From DATKZB01 sp035528235 (lineage in GTDB: Bacteria > Planctomycetota > Phycisphaerae > FEN-1346): a stretch of 26,367 nt of DNA. Positions within the stretch are counted from its first letter, which is position 1; each line of letters starts with the position of its first letter. Made by a program: the position numbers and the translations under genes. The notes under the pieces are model-generated. The model saw only the letters and a program-made list of their open reading frames with translations. It did not search any database and was not told where the DNA came from. Below are positions 1 to 7,396 of the stretch, piece by piece. The stretch is taken from positions 1-26,367 of the forward strand of contig DATKZB010000002.1 in assembly GCA_035528235.1 (NCBI GenBank). Direction: 5' to 3'.

Positions 1-833
1 AGGATGACCGACTGGATGCGTTTGACCTTGGTCGGGCTGCCGTCGCGGCCGCACCACGCCAGGTCGGCCTCAATGTCGTCGAGGGTCCACTGCGTAATGA
101 GCAGGCCGCGGGCCTGGAGCGCCGCGGCACGCCTGGCGACCTCGGCCTCGCGGGCCTCGGCATCGGCGTCGGGCATGGCGGCGGCGACCTCCATCGTCAG
201 TTCCGCCCGGCAACGGGCCCGCTTGACGGCCATGATTCGCCTGGCCGACGCCGGCCGGGGCTCGGGGCCCTGGTCGGTCACCGTCAGGAGGCACGGCAGC
301 GGGCATTCGACGCGTTCCCAGCCGGAGCCGGTGTTGCGGCGGGCCCGGATGCGGCCGCCGGACACTTCCTCGACCCGGTCGACGTAGGTGACCTGGGGCC
401 AGCCGAGTTTTTCGGCGGTCTGTGGCGGCACCTGGGCGGTGTCGCCGTCGATGGCCTGGCGGCCGCAGACGACCATGTCGACCGGTGCGGCAGCGGCTAC
501 CCGGCGGACCGCACACGCCAGGATGTAACTGGTGGCCAGGGTATCGCTGGCGGCGGCGCGGCGGTCGGTCAGCAGAACCGCGTCGTCGGCCCCGCGCTCC
601 AGGCTCTGGCGCAGGACCTCGCAGGCCTGCGGCGGCCCCATGGTGACCACCGTCACGCGACCGCCGTAGCGCTCGCGCAGTTCCAGGGCCATCTCCAGGG
701 CGTGCAAGTCCTCGGGGTTGAAAATGGCGGGCAAGGCGCTGCGGTTGACGGTGCCGTCGTCGCGCATGGCGTCGCCGGTGATCCGCTTGGTGTCGGGCAC
801 CTGTTTAACCAGCACCACGAGGTTATAGGACAT
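1..833 (-). CDS. etfB: Electron transfer flavoprotein beta subunit (EtfB/FixA), 3' end outside window
   Basis: The reverse strand from the ATG at 833 reads through the left edge without a stop, giving 277 residues that begin MSYNLVVLVKQVPDTKRI. That is the standard EtfB opening. Around residues 125-145 lies GRQAIDGDTAQVPPQTAEKLG, close to the nucleotide-binding segment of the FixA/bifurcating-type EtfB. IMAVKRAR near residue 200 fits the family signature region. EtfB pairs with EtfA to hold FAD and pass electrons between dehydrogenases and the quinone pool or ferredoxin; etfA would be expected just beyond the left edge. The family is usually 250-290 residues, so little is missing. A GGAG lies upstream of the ATG. 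A promoter can be drawn in the 110-bp gap to the radical SAM gene, so it may be transcribed both alone and by read-through. The family is confident; the bifurcating subtype is inference. Confidence 0.9.
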   Translation of the reverse strand, partial: MSYNLVVLVKQVPDTKRITGDAMRDDGTVNRSALPAIFNPEDLHALEMALELRERYGGRVTVVTMGPPQACEVLRQSLERGADDAVLLTDRRAAASDTLATSYILACAVRRVAAAAPVDMVVCGRQAIDGDTAQVPPQTAEKLGWPQVTYVDRVEEVSGGRIRARRNTGSGWERVECPLPCLLTVTDQGPEPRPASARRIMAVKRARCRAELTMEVAAAMPDADAEAREAEVARRAAALQARGLLITQWTLDDIEADLAWCGRDGSPTKVKRIQSVI

Positions 834-887
834 CTCTGGCGATTCTCCAGCCGATAAAGTCCGCCCGGAAGGGCCCCCGAACTCGAC

Positions 888-916
888 ACGTTACTTTCGG
901 CCCCCGCGACGGTCAA
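888..916 (-). promoter_or_regulatory. Putative sigma70-type promoter for etfB
   Basis: On the minus strand TTGACC (916-911) is followed by a 17-bp spacer and TAACGT (893-888). The expected start site is near 881, about 48 nt before the etfB ATG. The -35 is 5/6 consensus and the -10 is weak. It is the best promoter-like pair in the gap. Confidence 0.4.
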
Positions 917-943
917 GGACAAAACGCCCCGCGCCGCCGCGCG

Positions 944-2326
944 TTACTCGTCTGCGTCGCCGACCTCGACGCGGACGGTGTGTCGGGCGCCGGGGGCGGC
1001 CGAGGGGGGCAGAATGGTGCCGTCGCCGGGCAACCGCTCGATGCGCACGGGCAGCGTTTCCTCGTCGCGGATGGGCTCGACGTACTTGGCGCGGTACCGC
1101 CGGGACTGCATGCGGCACGAGTGGCGGTGGGGGGCGTACTCGGGGTGCGCCACCAGGCGGCGCCAAATGGTCTCAAGCGGTTCGTCGCGGACGTTGCCGA
1201 ACGAGATCGGGTTGAAGTCGCAGGGGTTCACGTCGCCGTAGCACGTCATGTAGAACTGGGCGAACCCGCCGAAACACCCTCCCCCGTCGTACCCGTTGGC
1301 CTTGGCCTGGGCGATGATGCCCATCGGGTGCGCGTCGGCGTTGTACCGGTCGGCCAGCGCCCGGACGCGTTTGATGTCTTTGCGGCCCATGATGACCTCG
1401 GGCCGGGCGAGGAACTTGCCCGTCGGCACGCAGTCGAAGATGGTGACCTCGTGGAACCCTTCGTCGCGGGCGATCTGGAGGAGGTGCTCCAGGCCGCCGC
1501 TCGTGACCGACTCGTGCGACCCGTAGGTCGAGATGCCCGTCAGAATGCCGGCCTCGCGGGCCCGGCGGGCCCCCTCCATGGCCTTGCGGAAGGCCCCCGG
1601 CACGCGGCGCAACGCGTCGTGGACCGCGGGGTCGTCGGCGTCGATCGAGACGTTCATGCTGTCGAGGCCGGCCTCGGCCAACCTGGCCACGTTCTTCTCG
1701 GTCAGCAGGACGCCGCTCGTGAAGATCATGGCGTGGGCCCGGGTCTTGTCGACGTGGGCGATGAGGTCCGGCAGGTCGGCCCGGGCCAGCGGCTCGCCGC
1801 CCGTGAACACCACGTTCGAGACGCCCAGGTCGACCGCCTGCTCGACGACGCTCCGGAGTTCCTCGATCGTGAGTTCCCGCCGGTCGGCGGTCACGAACCG
1901 GTCGGCCGAGCAATGAACGCACCGGCACGGGCACCGCGGCGTGACCGAGAGGGTGCACGTGCCGGGGAAGACGATCTTCTCGGCCATCGTCCGGAGTTTC
2001 CGCTCCAGGTGCCGCATGGCCGCCGGGCTGGGCATGGGGGGGTTGTACAGGTTGTAGACGTTCCGGCCGTCCTTCTCGGCGATGATTTTCAGGCGGTTGA
2101 TGACCGCCAGAAACGCGTCGACGTTGCCCTGGAGCATCCCCTTCATGGGACCGGACACGTCGCAGGCGATCTGGCGGTCGGGCGTCCGCCAGGTCTCAAT
2201 CTGGAGCAGGCTCACGCCCAGGGGGCCCGTCACGACGGTGTGGACCACCCCGTCGGCGCCCTGGGTGTTCGTCACGTGCACCCGCTTGAGCACGCTTTCG
2301 CCAATCTGTTCCTTCAAACGGCCCAT
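944..2326 (-). CDS. Radical SAM protein with C-terminal cysteine cluster (SPASM/twitch-like)
   Basis: This is a 460-residue protein. The ATG at 2326 is chosen because GGGGAG lies 4 nt before it; an in-frame upstream extension looks non-coding. The radical SAM 4Fe-4S motif CX3CX2C is C132, C136 and C139 within RCPCRCVHCS, with an extra Cys at 134. The SAM-binding FTGGEPL follows at 174-180. Cysteines 351, 362, 369 and 404, in a context like YMTCYGDVNPCDFNPISFGNV, resemble the auxiliary-cluster region of SPASM/twitch enzymes such as those maturing peptides or haem cofactors. The first 120 residues form a separate domain I do not recognise. It lies 67 bp after the Gfo/Idh gene on the same strand, so it may be the tail of the lipid A operon, but its substrate cannot be read from sequence. 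Confidence 0.85.
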   Translation of the reverse strand: MGRLKEQIGESVLKRVHVTNTQGADGVVHTVVTGPLGVSLLQIETWRTPDRQIACDVSGPMKGMLQGNVDAFLAVINRLKIIAEKDGRNVYNLYNPPMPSPAAMRHLERKLRTMAEKIVFPGTCTLSVTPRCPCRCVHCSADRFVTADRRELTIEELRSVVEQAVDLGVSNVVFTGGEPLARADLPDLIAHVDKTRAHAMIFTSGVLLTEKNVARLAEAGLDSMNVSIDADDPAVHDALRRVPGAFRKAMEGARRAREAGILTGISTYGSHESVTSGGLEHLLQIARDEGFHEVTIFDCVPTGKFLARPEVIMGRKDIKRVRALADRYNADAHPMGIIAQAKANGYDGGGCFGGFAQFYMTCYGDVNPCDFNPISFGNVRDEPLETIWRRLVAHPEYAPHRHSCRMQSRRYRAKYVEPIRDEETLPVRIERLPGDGTILPPSAAPGARHTVRVEVGDADE

Positions 2327-2393
2327 GCGTCTCCCCTGCTTCGCGACCCGGATGCCGAGAACCGGCTGGCCCATTCTAGCGGCGGCGTGCCGT

Positions 2394-3380
2394 TCAGGCA
2401 ACCGGCCTTCCGTGGACGGCCCGGACGACGCGTTCGGCCACCTCGACGGCCCGGGCACCCTCGTCGAGCGTCACGGCCACCGGCCCCTGTCCGCGCACCG
2501 CCGCCAGAAAACTCGCCAACTGGGCCCGGAGGGCGTCGGGCTTGGTCTCGACCGGCACCTGCTCGACCGTCAGGAGGTCGTCCATTCCGGCATCGGTCGG
2601 CGGCGTGCCGCCGCGGAGCCGCTCGGCCAGGCCCGGCTTGGGCGACAACACCTCGACCGTACGGGCCGCGTAATCCAACTTCACGTACGCCCCCTGGGCG
2701 AACACGCGGACAAGCCGTTGCCGCGCGCGGCTCATGCGGCTGGCCGAGAGCGACGCGACGCACCCGCCGGGGAACTCGAGCCGGACGCTCACGAAATCCT
2801 CGTGCGGCCCAACCACCACGCCGCCCACGGCGTCGATGCGGCTCGGCATCTCGCCCGCCAGAAAGAGCACCACGTCCAGGCCGTGGATCATGACGTCCAT
2901 GACCACGCCGACGTCCATGCTGCGGAAACTGAACGGGCTGACCCACGACACCTCGACGTAGGCGGGCCGCAGGTCGCGGCCGGCGATGGCCCGGGTCACG
3001 GGGTCGAACCGCAGGATGTGCCCCACCTGGGCCACGGCGCCGGTCTGGCGTGCGGCGTCGGCCAGGGCGTGCGCCTCGGCGGCCGTGGCGGCCAGCGGCT
3101 TCTCGATGAGGACGGCGATGCCGCGCTCCATCAGCGCCAGCGCCACGTCGCGATGGACCGACGTGGAGGCGGCCAGGACGACCGCATCGACCGCGCCGGC
3201 CAAGGCGGCCACGTCGGTCTCGGCCCGGGCGCCGTGGGCCTCGGCCAACCGGACGGCGCGGTCGGCGTCTACGTCGCACACGGCCACGAGGGCGGCGTCG
3301 TCGCGCTCGGCTATCGCCTGGGCGTGGAACTTGCCCATGTGACCGGCGCCGACGACGGCAAGTCTCAGGCGCTGCGGCAT
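2394..3380 (-). CDS. Gfo/Idh/MocA-family NAD(P)-dependent oxidoreductase, lipid A operon
   Basis: This 328-residue protein has a Rossmann dinucleotide site at its start (AVVGAGHMG, glycines 11, 13 and 16), the family EKP motif at 93-95, and a DVMIHGLD segment (Asp162, His166, Asp169) at the catalytic position. The start is the ATG at 3380 with GGGGAG upstream; a GTG at 3455 would add 25 poorly convincing residues that translate the hairpin. The family oxidises or reduces sugar hydroxyl groups. Its place directly after lpxA recalls GnnA of Acidithiobacillus, which oxidises UDP-GlcNAc at C3 on the way to the 3-amino sugar of amide-linked lipid A. No GnnB-like aminotransferase is present here, so that role is only a hypothesis. 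Confidence 0.87.
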   Translation of the reverse strand: MPQRLRLAVVGAGHMGKFHAQAIAERDDAALVAVCDVDADRAVRLAEAHGARAETDVAALAGAVDAVVLAASTSVHRDVALALMERGIAVLIEKPLAATAAEAHALADAARQTGAVAQVGHILRFDPVTRAIAGRDLRPAYVEVSWVSPFSFRSMDVGVVMDVMIHGLDVVLFLAGEMPSRIDAVGGVVVGPHEDFVSVRLEFPGGCVASLSASRMSRARQRLVRVFAQGAYVKLDYAARTVEVLSPKPGLAERLRGGTPPTDAGMDDLLTVEQVPVETKPDALRAQLASFLAAVRGQGPVAVTLDEGARAVEVAERVVRAVHGRPVA

Positions 3381-3418
3381 GTTCCGGCGACTCCCCTGCC
3401 CCGCTGGTCCTTCGAAAC

Positions 3419-3442
3419 GGGGGCGTAGCGCGCTACGCCCCC
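3419..3442. repeat. Perfect 24-bp palindrome between lpxA and the oxidoreductase gene
   Basis: Arms GGGGGCGTAG and CTACGCCCCC flank CGCG, and the whole 24 bp is self-complementary. It sits in the 96-bp gap between the lpxA stop and the next start. In minus-strand RNA it would form a 10-bp stem with a 4-nt loop, followed by GTTTCG. It lacks a long T tract, so an intra-operon attenuator, a processing site or a protein operator are all possible. Confidence 0.6.
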
Positions 3443-3476
3443 ACGCGTGTGTCACCCCGTCCGGGGCCGGCCGCGC

Positions 3477-4286
3477 TCACACCGGCGGCTGCTTCCGCAA
3501 GGACTCCCGGTACCGGCCGCTCTTGCCGGCGGCGCTGGCCCGCAGCGCCAGGCACAGGTGCCGGACCTCCTGGGGCCAACCTTCCTCGTTCTCCATCTCT
3601 TCGAGGACCTCGGCCCGCGGCCGTCCGTGGCGATAGATGCGCCGATAGGCCTTGGCCATGGCCTCGATGACGTCGGGTTCGATGCCCGCCCGTCGCATGC
3701 CCACGCTGTTGGGCCCGCGGACGCGGCTGGGGTGCCCCTCGACGATCATGAACGGGGGCACGTCCTGCACGATGCGCGTCAGGCCGCCGACGTACGCCAG
3801 CCGCCCGATGGTCGTGAACGGATGCACGGCGGCCCCCCCGTTGATGTTCGCGCCCGATTCGAGGTGGACGTGCCCGCCGACGAGGACGTTGTTGCCGAAG
3901 ATGACGCCGTCGCCGACCGTGCAATCGTGGCCCACGTGGCTGCACGCCATCAGGTAACAGCCGTTGCCCACGCGCGTGACGCCGGCGTCCTTCGACGTGC
4001 CGCGATGGATCGTCACGCACTCGCGGACGACGTTCCCATCGCCGACCTCGACCCGGGTGGGCTCGTCGACATACGAGATGTCCTGGGGCGGGGTGCCGAT
4101 GCAGGCATTCGGGTAGACGACGTTCTGCCGGCCGAGCACGGTGTGCCCCACGATGGTCGCGCCGGGATGAAGCACCGTGCCGGCCCCGACGCGGACGTCG
4201 GGCCCGATGTAGCAGAAGGGACCGACCTCGACGTCGTCGGCCAGTTCGGCCTTACCGGAAACCACCGCCATTTTGCTGATCGCCAT
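3477..4286 (-). CDS. lpxA: UDP-N-acetylglucosamine acyltransferase LpxA
   Basis: LpxA catalyses the first step of lipid A synthesis in the cytoplasm: transfer of a 3-hydroxyacyl chain from acyl-ACP to UDP-GlcNAc (or its 3-amino form). The 269-residue length is normal for the family. Residues 6-185 are hexapeptide repeats of a left-handed beta-helix. CSHVGHDCTVG carries His117 and His120; His120 aligns with catalytic His125 of E. coli. GGHVH (His139) and AAVHPF (His155) match E. coli His144 and His160. DVPPFMIVEGHPSRVRGPN and a helical tail follow, as usual. It starts 9 nt after the lpxC-fabZ stop, so translation is probably coupled. An AGGAG lies 15 nt upstream and the closer ribosome site is weak; the ATG five codons in is an alternative start. 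Confidence 0.95.
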   Translation of the reverse strand: MAISKMAVVSGKAELADDVEVGPFCYIGPDVRVGAGTVLHPGATIVGHTVLGRQNVVYPNACIGTPPQDISYVDEPTRVEVGDGNVVRECVTIHRGTSKDAGVTRVGNGCYLMACSHVGHDCTVGDGVIFGNNVLVGGHVHLESGANINGGAAVHPFTTIGRLAYVGGLTRIVQDVPPFMIVEGHPSRVRGPNSVGMRRAGIEPDVIEAMAKAYRRIYRHGRPRAEVLEEMENEEGWPQEVRHLCLALRASAAGKSGRYRESLRKQPPV

Positions 4287-4295
4287 GGAAGGTTC

Positions 4296-5612
4296 TCACA
4301 ACTCCTGTTCGGCCGGGACGAGCATGAACCGTATCTTGGCCTCGGCGGCCAACTCGTCGCCGACCCATGCCCGGGTGTTGACCTGGGCCGTGCGGGCCTT
4401 CGACCGGATGACCTCGGCCTCGAGCCGGAGTTGGTCGCCCGGGTGGACGGTCTTGCGCAGCTTGACCTTGTCCATGCTGAGGAGGACGGCCACCTGGTCG
4501 GTGCGCTGGAGTTTCTTGAGCAGCAGGACGCCCGACAGTTGGGCCATGGCCTCGACGATGAGCACGCCCGGCATGATGGGCGTGCCGGGATAATGGCCCT
4601 GGAAGAAGTGCTCGTTGATGGAGACGTTCTTGATGCCGACCGCCCGGACGTCTTCCTCGAGGGTGATGATGCGGTCGACGAGCAGGAAGGGGTACCGGTG
4701 CGGCAGGACGGCCATGATCTGGTTGATGTCCATCGCCTGCCGCATGGCCCCGGCCACGGCCGATCCGCGGCCGGCGGCCTGTTCGAGCAACCGGCGGATG
4801 AGCCGGTGCGTCAGGCCATGGCCGCTCCGCATCGCCACCACCCGGCCGCACAGGTCGCAGTTCAGCAGGAACAGGTCGCCCAGAATGTCCAGCGCCTTGT
4901 GCCGCGCGGGCTCGTCGGGGTACCGGTACGCATTGTTGATGGGGCCCTCGGGACCGATGACCAGCAGGTCCTCGTACGTAGCCTTCGGGCCGTAGCCGCG
5001 CTGTCGCAGGTCCTCGACCTCCGAATCCAGGATGAAGGTCCGCGAGGTGGCCAGTTCCTCGACGAAGGTATCGGGAGTCACTTTCAGGCTGATGATCTGC
5101 GGCGGAATGAGGCTCTCGTTGCCGTAATCGAGATGGTACGTCAGCGACAGTTCGCCCGCCGGACCCGGCAGGGCCGTGACGACGGCATCGCCCTCCAGGA
5201 CCGTCACGGGCTCGGTAATCACCAGGACCGGCCGATCCTCGTCCTGCTCCACGATGCCCGCCTGCCGGAAGAGCCGGACGTAGTCGGCGGCCGATCCGTC
5301 GCCGGTGGGCAGTTCGGGGGCGTCGAGTTCGGCGTACAGGTTGTCGATACCCAGCCCCGCCAGGGCCGCCAGCAGGTGCTCGGCCGTCTCGACGCAGACC
5401 TCGCCGTTGGCCAGCGTGGTCCGCTGGAACCGCTTGGCCACCGACTGGATCGTGGCCGAGACGCGGGCCTCCTCGCCCAGGTCGACGCGCGTGAAGACCA
5501 GCCCCGTGTTCGGCGGCGCGGGCCTCAGACGCAGATGGACCGACTGGCCGGTAAACAGACCGTGCCCTTCGATCTCGGCCTCGAGCGAGATGGTCCGTTG
5601 GCGGCGACTCAC
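4296..5612 (-). CDS. lpxC/fabZ: Bifunctional LpxC-FabZ: UDP-3-O-acyl-GlcNAc deacetylase / 3-hydroxyacyl-ACP dehydratase
   Basis: This one 438-residue chain has two enzymes. Residues 1-285 are LpxC, the zinc deacetylase that commits the cell to lipid A synthesis: Glu78-His79 in TAEHLLAAL, His238 and Asp242 in RHKALDILGD, and His265 in SGHGLTH fit the base, zinc ligands and catalytic His. Residues 295-438 are FabZ: LPHRYPFLLVD (His305), then GHYPGTPIMPGVLIVEAMAQ (Glu354). The fusion is known in Bacteroidetes and the PVC group. The start is taken as GTG 5612, which overlaps the lpxD stop in GTGA and begins the LpxC homology at once; a longer upstream frame lies inside lpxD and is not coding. Overlaps on both sides point to operon expression. 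The fusion links lipid A precursor supply to fatty acid synthesis. Confidence 0.95.
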   Translation of the reverse strand: MSRRQRTISLEAEIEGHGLFTGQSVHLRLRPAPPNTGLVFTRVDLGEEARVSATIQSVAKRFQRTTLANGEVCVETAEHLLAALAGLGIDNLYAELDAPELPTGDGSAADYVRLFRQAGIVEQDEDRPVLVITEPVTVLEGDAVVTALPGPAGELSLTYHLDYGNESLIPPQIISLKVTPDTFVEELATSRTFILDSEVEDLRQRGYGPKATYEDLLVIGPEGPINNAYRYPDEPARHKALDILGDLFLLNCDLCGRVVAMRSGHGLTHRLIRRLLEQAAGRGSAVAGAMRQAMDINQIMAVLPHRYPFLLVDRIITLEEDVRAVGIKNVSINEHFFQGHYPGTPIMPGVLIVEAMAQLSGVLLLKKLQRTDQVAVLLSMDKVKLRKTVHPGDQLRLEAEVIRSKARTAQVNTRAWVGDELAAEAKIRFMLVPAEQEL

Positions 5613-6649
5613 GCGTCGTCCTTCGATTCGAGCTGGGCCAAGCGCGCCTCGAGGCGCTTGAGCCGTTCGAGCGCCTCGGCCACCTGCCTCAGCGCCGCCT
5701 CGTGCCGCAGGTGCTCGCGATGCGGCACGGCCGGGTATCCGCTGACGGCCGTGCCCGGCGGCACGTCTTTGGTCACGCCGGCCTTGGCCGCGATGCGTGC
5801 CCCGTCGCCAATGGTCAGGTGCCCGTCGATGGCGGCCTGACCGGCAATCTGGCACCCGCGGCCGATGCGCGTGCTCCCGGCAATGGCCACCTGGGCCACG
5901 ATGACCGTGGCCTCGCCGATTTCCACATTATGGGCAACCTGGACCAGGTTGTCGATCTTTACCTTGGGCCCGATCCGCGTGACGCCGAACCGCGCCCGGT
6001 CCACCGTGACGCAGGCCCCCAGTTCGGCATCGTCGCCAATCTCGACCGTTCCCAGTTGGGGAATCTTCTCGGGCCCGCCGGCGCCCGCCAGGTATCCGAA
6101 CCCGTCGCTGCCGATGACCGACCCGGCGTGAATGATCACCCGGTTGCCCAGCCGGACCCGTTCGCGAATGACCACGCCGCAGTGGACGTCGCAGTCGGCG
6201 CCGACCGTGGCTTCGTCGGCCACGACGGCCCCGGCCCGAATCCGCGTCCGGTCGCCGACACGCGCCCCACCGCCCACGACCGCGCAGGCACCCACGTGCA
6301 CGTCGCGCCCCAGGACGGCCGATTCCGCCACGGACGCCGTCGGATGGACCCCCGGGGCCGGCTGCGGCAGCGGCGGGCACAGGACGGCGGCCATCCGGCA
6401 CATCGCGCGGTTCGGGTCGGCCACGTAAAGCCTCGCCGCCGCCGACGTCTCCGCCTGCCAATCGTCCGGGACGACCAGGCACGCCGCCCGCGACTCGGCC
6501 GCGGCCGCCTTGTACCGGCCCAGGGCCACGAACGCCACGTCGTCGGGCCCCGCCTCGGCCAGGCTCGCGAGGCCCCGGACAGGTCGCGCCGGGTCGCCAT
6601 CGAGGCGCCCGCCGACCAGTTGGGCCAGTTCGCCCAGGGTCTTGGACAA
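5609..6649 (-). CDS. lpxD: UDP-3-O-acyl-glucosamine N-acyltransferase LpxD
   Basis: LpxD adds the N-linked 3-hydroxyacyl chain after LpxC deacetylation. The N-terminal uridine-binding domain (LGELAQLVGGRLDGD at about 5-19) is followed from about residue 100 by a hexapeptide beta-helix. IDNLVQVAHNVEIG carries His240, which aligns with catalytic His239 of E. coli, and the helical C-terminus from about 310 completes the family pattern. I place the start at TTG 6649 because GGAGGGAG precedes it and the family homology begins immediately; a GTG at 6691 would add 14 unlikely residues. Length is then 346, close to the usual 340. It is the first gene of the lipid A operon, with a strong promoter about 75 bp upstream, and overlaps lpxC-fabZ by 4 nt. 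Confidence 0.94.
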   Translation of the reverse strand: MSKTLGELAQLVGGRLDGDPARPVRGLASLAEAGPDDVAFVALGRYKAAAAESRAACLVVPDDWQAETSAAARLYVADPNRAMCRMAAVLCPPLPQPAPGVHPTASVAESAVLGRDVHVGACAVVGGGARVGDRTRIRAGAVVADEATVGADCDVHCGVVIRERVRLGNRVIIHAGSVIGSDGFGYLAGAGGPEKIPQLGTVEIGDDAELGACVTVDRARFGVTRIGPKVKIDNLVQVAHNVEIGEATVIVAQVAIAGSTRIGRGCQIAGQAAIDGHLTIGDGARIAAKAGVTKDVPPGTAVSGYPAVPHREHLRHEAALRQVAEALERLKRLEARLAQLESKDDA

Positions 6650-6727
6650 GACTCCCTCCCCGCCCCCGCGCGGGCGTCCCGGACGCCGCACGAGGTCCGA
6701 ACGCGGTTCCCGACCGCGCGAACCGCG

Positions 6728-6755
6728 ATTATAGCGGCCCGCGCGGCAAATGCAA
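6728..6755 (-). promoter_or_regulatory. Sigma70-type promoter of the lpxD operon
   Basis: The minus strand reads TTGCAT (6755-6750), a 16-bp spacer, then a perfect TATAAT (6733-6728). The start site would fall near 6721, leaving about 70 nt of leader before the lpxD TTG. It lies in the 117-bp gap after the comEA-like gene, so the lipid A operon can be transcribed on its own. Confidence 0.7.
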
Positions 6756-6766
6756 GGTCCGGCGGC

Positions 6767-7201
6767 TCATGGGGCGGCGGGCGGCGGGGCCGACATGCGG
6801 ACGGGCTCGGCGCCGGCGGGACGGTCGGTCGCCACGAACAGGAACGGCCGCAGCCTGGCGAGGGTCTTGTCGCCGATGCCGCGGACGGCCTTCAGGTCGT
6901 CGACGGCGGCGAACCGCCCGCCGCGCTGCTCGCGCTCGGCCACAATCCGCTTGGCCAGCGACTCGCCCAGACCCGGCATCAGGGCCAGCAGGACCCAATC
7001 GGCCGAGTTGACGTCGATCTGGTAGGTGGGGGGCGCGGCCGGGATGACCTCGAGCGGCTCCTGGCCCAGCCGCAGGTAGTCGATCGCCCGGTAGGCCACG
7101 CCGGCCACGACGGCGAGCGCCAGGATGACGAGCACCAGTTGTTCGCCCCGCGCCACCAGGGCCTGGCGGCGTGTGGGCGGCACCGTCACCGAATCGGGCA
7201 T
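6767..7201 (-). CDS. ComEA-like membrane-anchored helix-hairpin-helix DNA-binding protein
   Basis: This 144-residue protein has a short N-terminus, one hydrophobic segment (about 22-40) and a C-terminal tandem helix-hairpin-helix domain (61-122). IDVNSAD, LMPGLGESLAKRIV and VRGIGDKTLARLRPFL are the classic ComEA signatures. ComEA binds incoming DNA at the outer face of the membrane during natural transformation, although many ComEA-like proteins have no proven uptake role. A proline/alanine-rich tail ends the protein. The ATG at 7201 lies 6 nt after a CATAAT box, so the message is probably leaderless; no Shine-Dalgarno sequence is visible. No other competence gene is adjacent, but a pair of pseudopilins lies 9 kb away. 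Confidence 0.85.
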   Translation of the reverse strand: MPDSVTVPPTRRQALVARGEQLVLVILALAVVAGVAYRAIDYLRLGQEPLEVIPAAPPTYQIDVNSADWVLLALMPGLGESLAKRIVAEREQRGGRFAAVDDLKAVRGIGDKTLARLRPFLFVATDRPAGAEPVRMSAPPPAAP

Positions 7202-7207
7202 GGCCGC

Positions 7208-7236
7208 ATTATGACCCACCCTCCGACGGGCCACAA
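7208..7236 (-). promoter_or_regulatory. Promoter of the comEA-like gene
   Basis: The minus strand has TTGTGG (7236-7231), exactly 17 bp, then CATAAT (7213-7208; 5/6 consensus). The ATG at 7201 follows 6 nt later, so transcription should begin at or within a base or two of the start codon. Confidence 0.55.
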
Positions 7237-7268
7237 GGGATTACACGCGCGAGGCCTCGAATCCCTTG
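7234..7268. promoter_or_regulatory. Inverted repeat between divergent comEA-like and sulfatase promoters
   Basis: CAAGGGATT (7234-7242) and AATCCCTTG (7260-7268) are perfect 9-bp arms around a 17-nt centre that itself contains the palindrome CGAGGCCTCG. The arms overlap the -35 boxes of the two divergent promoters, so this is a candidate shared operator. Confidence 0.45.
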
Positions 7269-7294
7269 CCATCGCCGCGCAGGGCCGGTACGTT
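7266..7294 (+). promoter_or_regulatory. Putative promoter of the sulfatase gene
   Basis: TTGCCA (7266-7271), a 17-bp spacer and TACGTT (7289-7294). The start site would be near 7301, giving a leader of about 95 nt that contains the GC hairpin at 7321-7346. Confidence 0.4.
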
Positions 7295-7320
7295 CGCAGT
7301 GCCCGGATAGCCAGACGGCC

Positions 7321-7346
7321 CGCGGCGGCCTAGGAAGGCCGCCGCG
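7321..7346 (+). other. GC-rich hairpin in the sulfatase leader
   Basis: CGCGGCGGCC and GGCCGCCGCG pair perfectly (10 bp) around a TAGGAA loop, 50 nt before the sulfatase ATG. It could act in mRNA stability or attenuation. There is no T tract after it, so a simple terminator is unlikely. Confidence 0.5.
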
Positions 7347-7396
7347 CGAGAAGGCTCAGCGTCGGCAAACTAGCGTCAGGCAAAGGACCGAGGACC

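Noticed and set aside
980..3428. Long plus-strand frames opposite the radical SAM and Gfo/Idh genes
   Set aside because: They are shadows of genes with clear catalytic motifs on the minus strand.
3447..5840. About 800-codon plus-strand frame opposite lpxA and lpxC-fabZ
   Set aside because: It is a mirror of confidently identified lipid A genes, with composition typical of antisense frames (Asp, Gly, Val, Arg-rich), no domain and no ribosome site.
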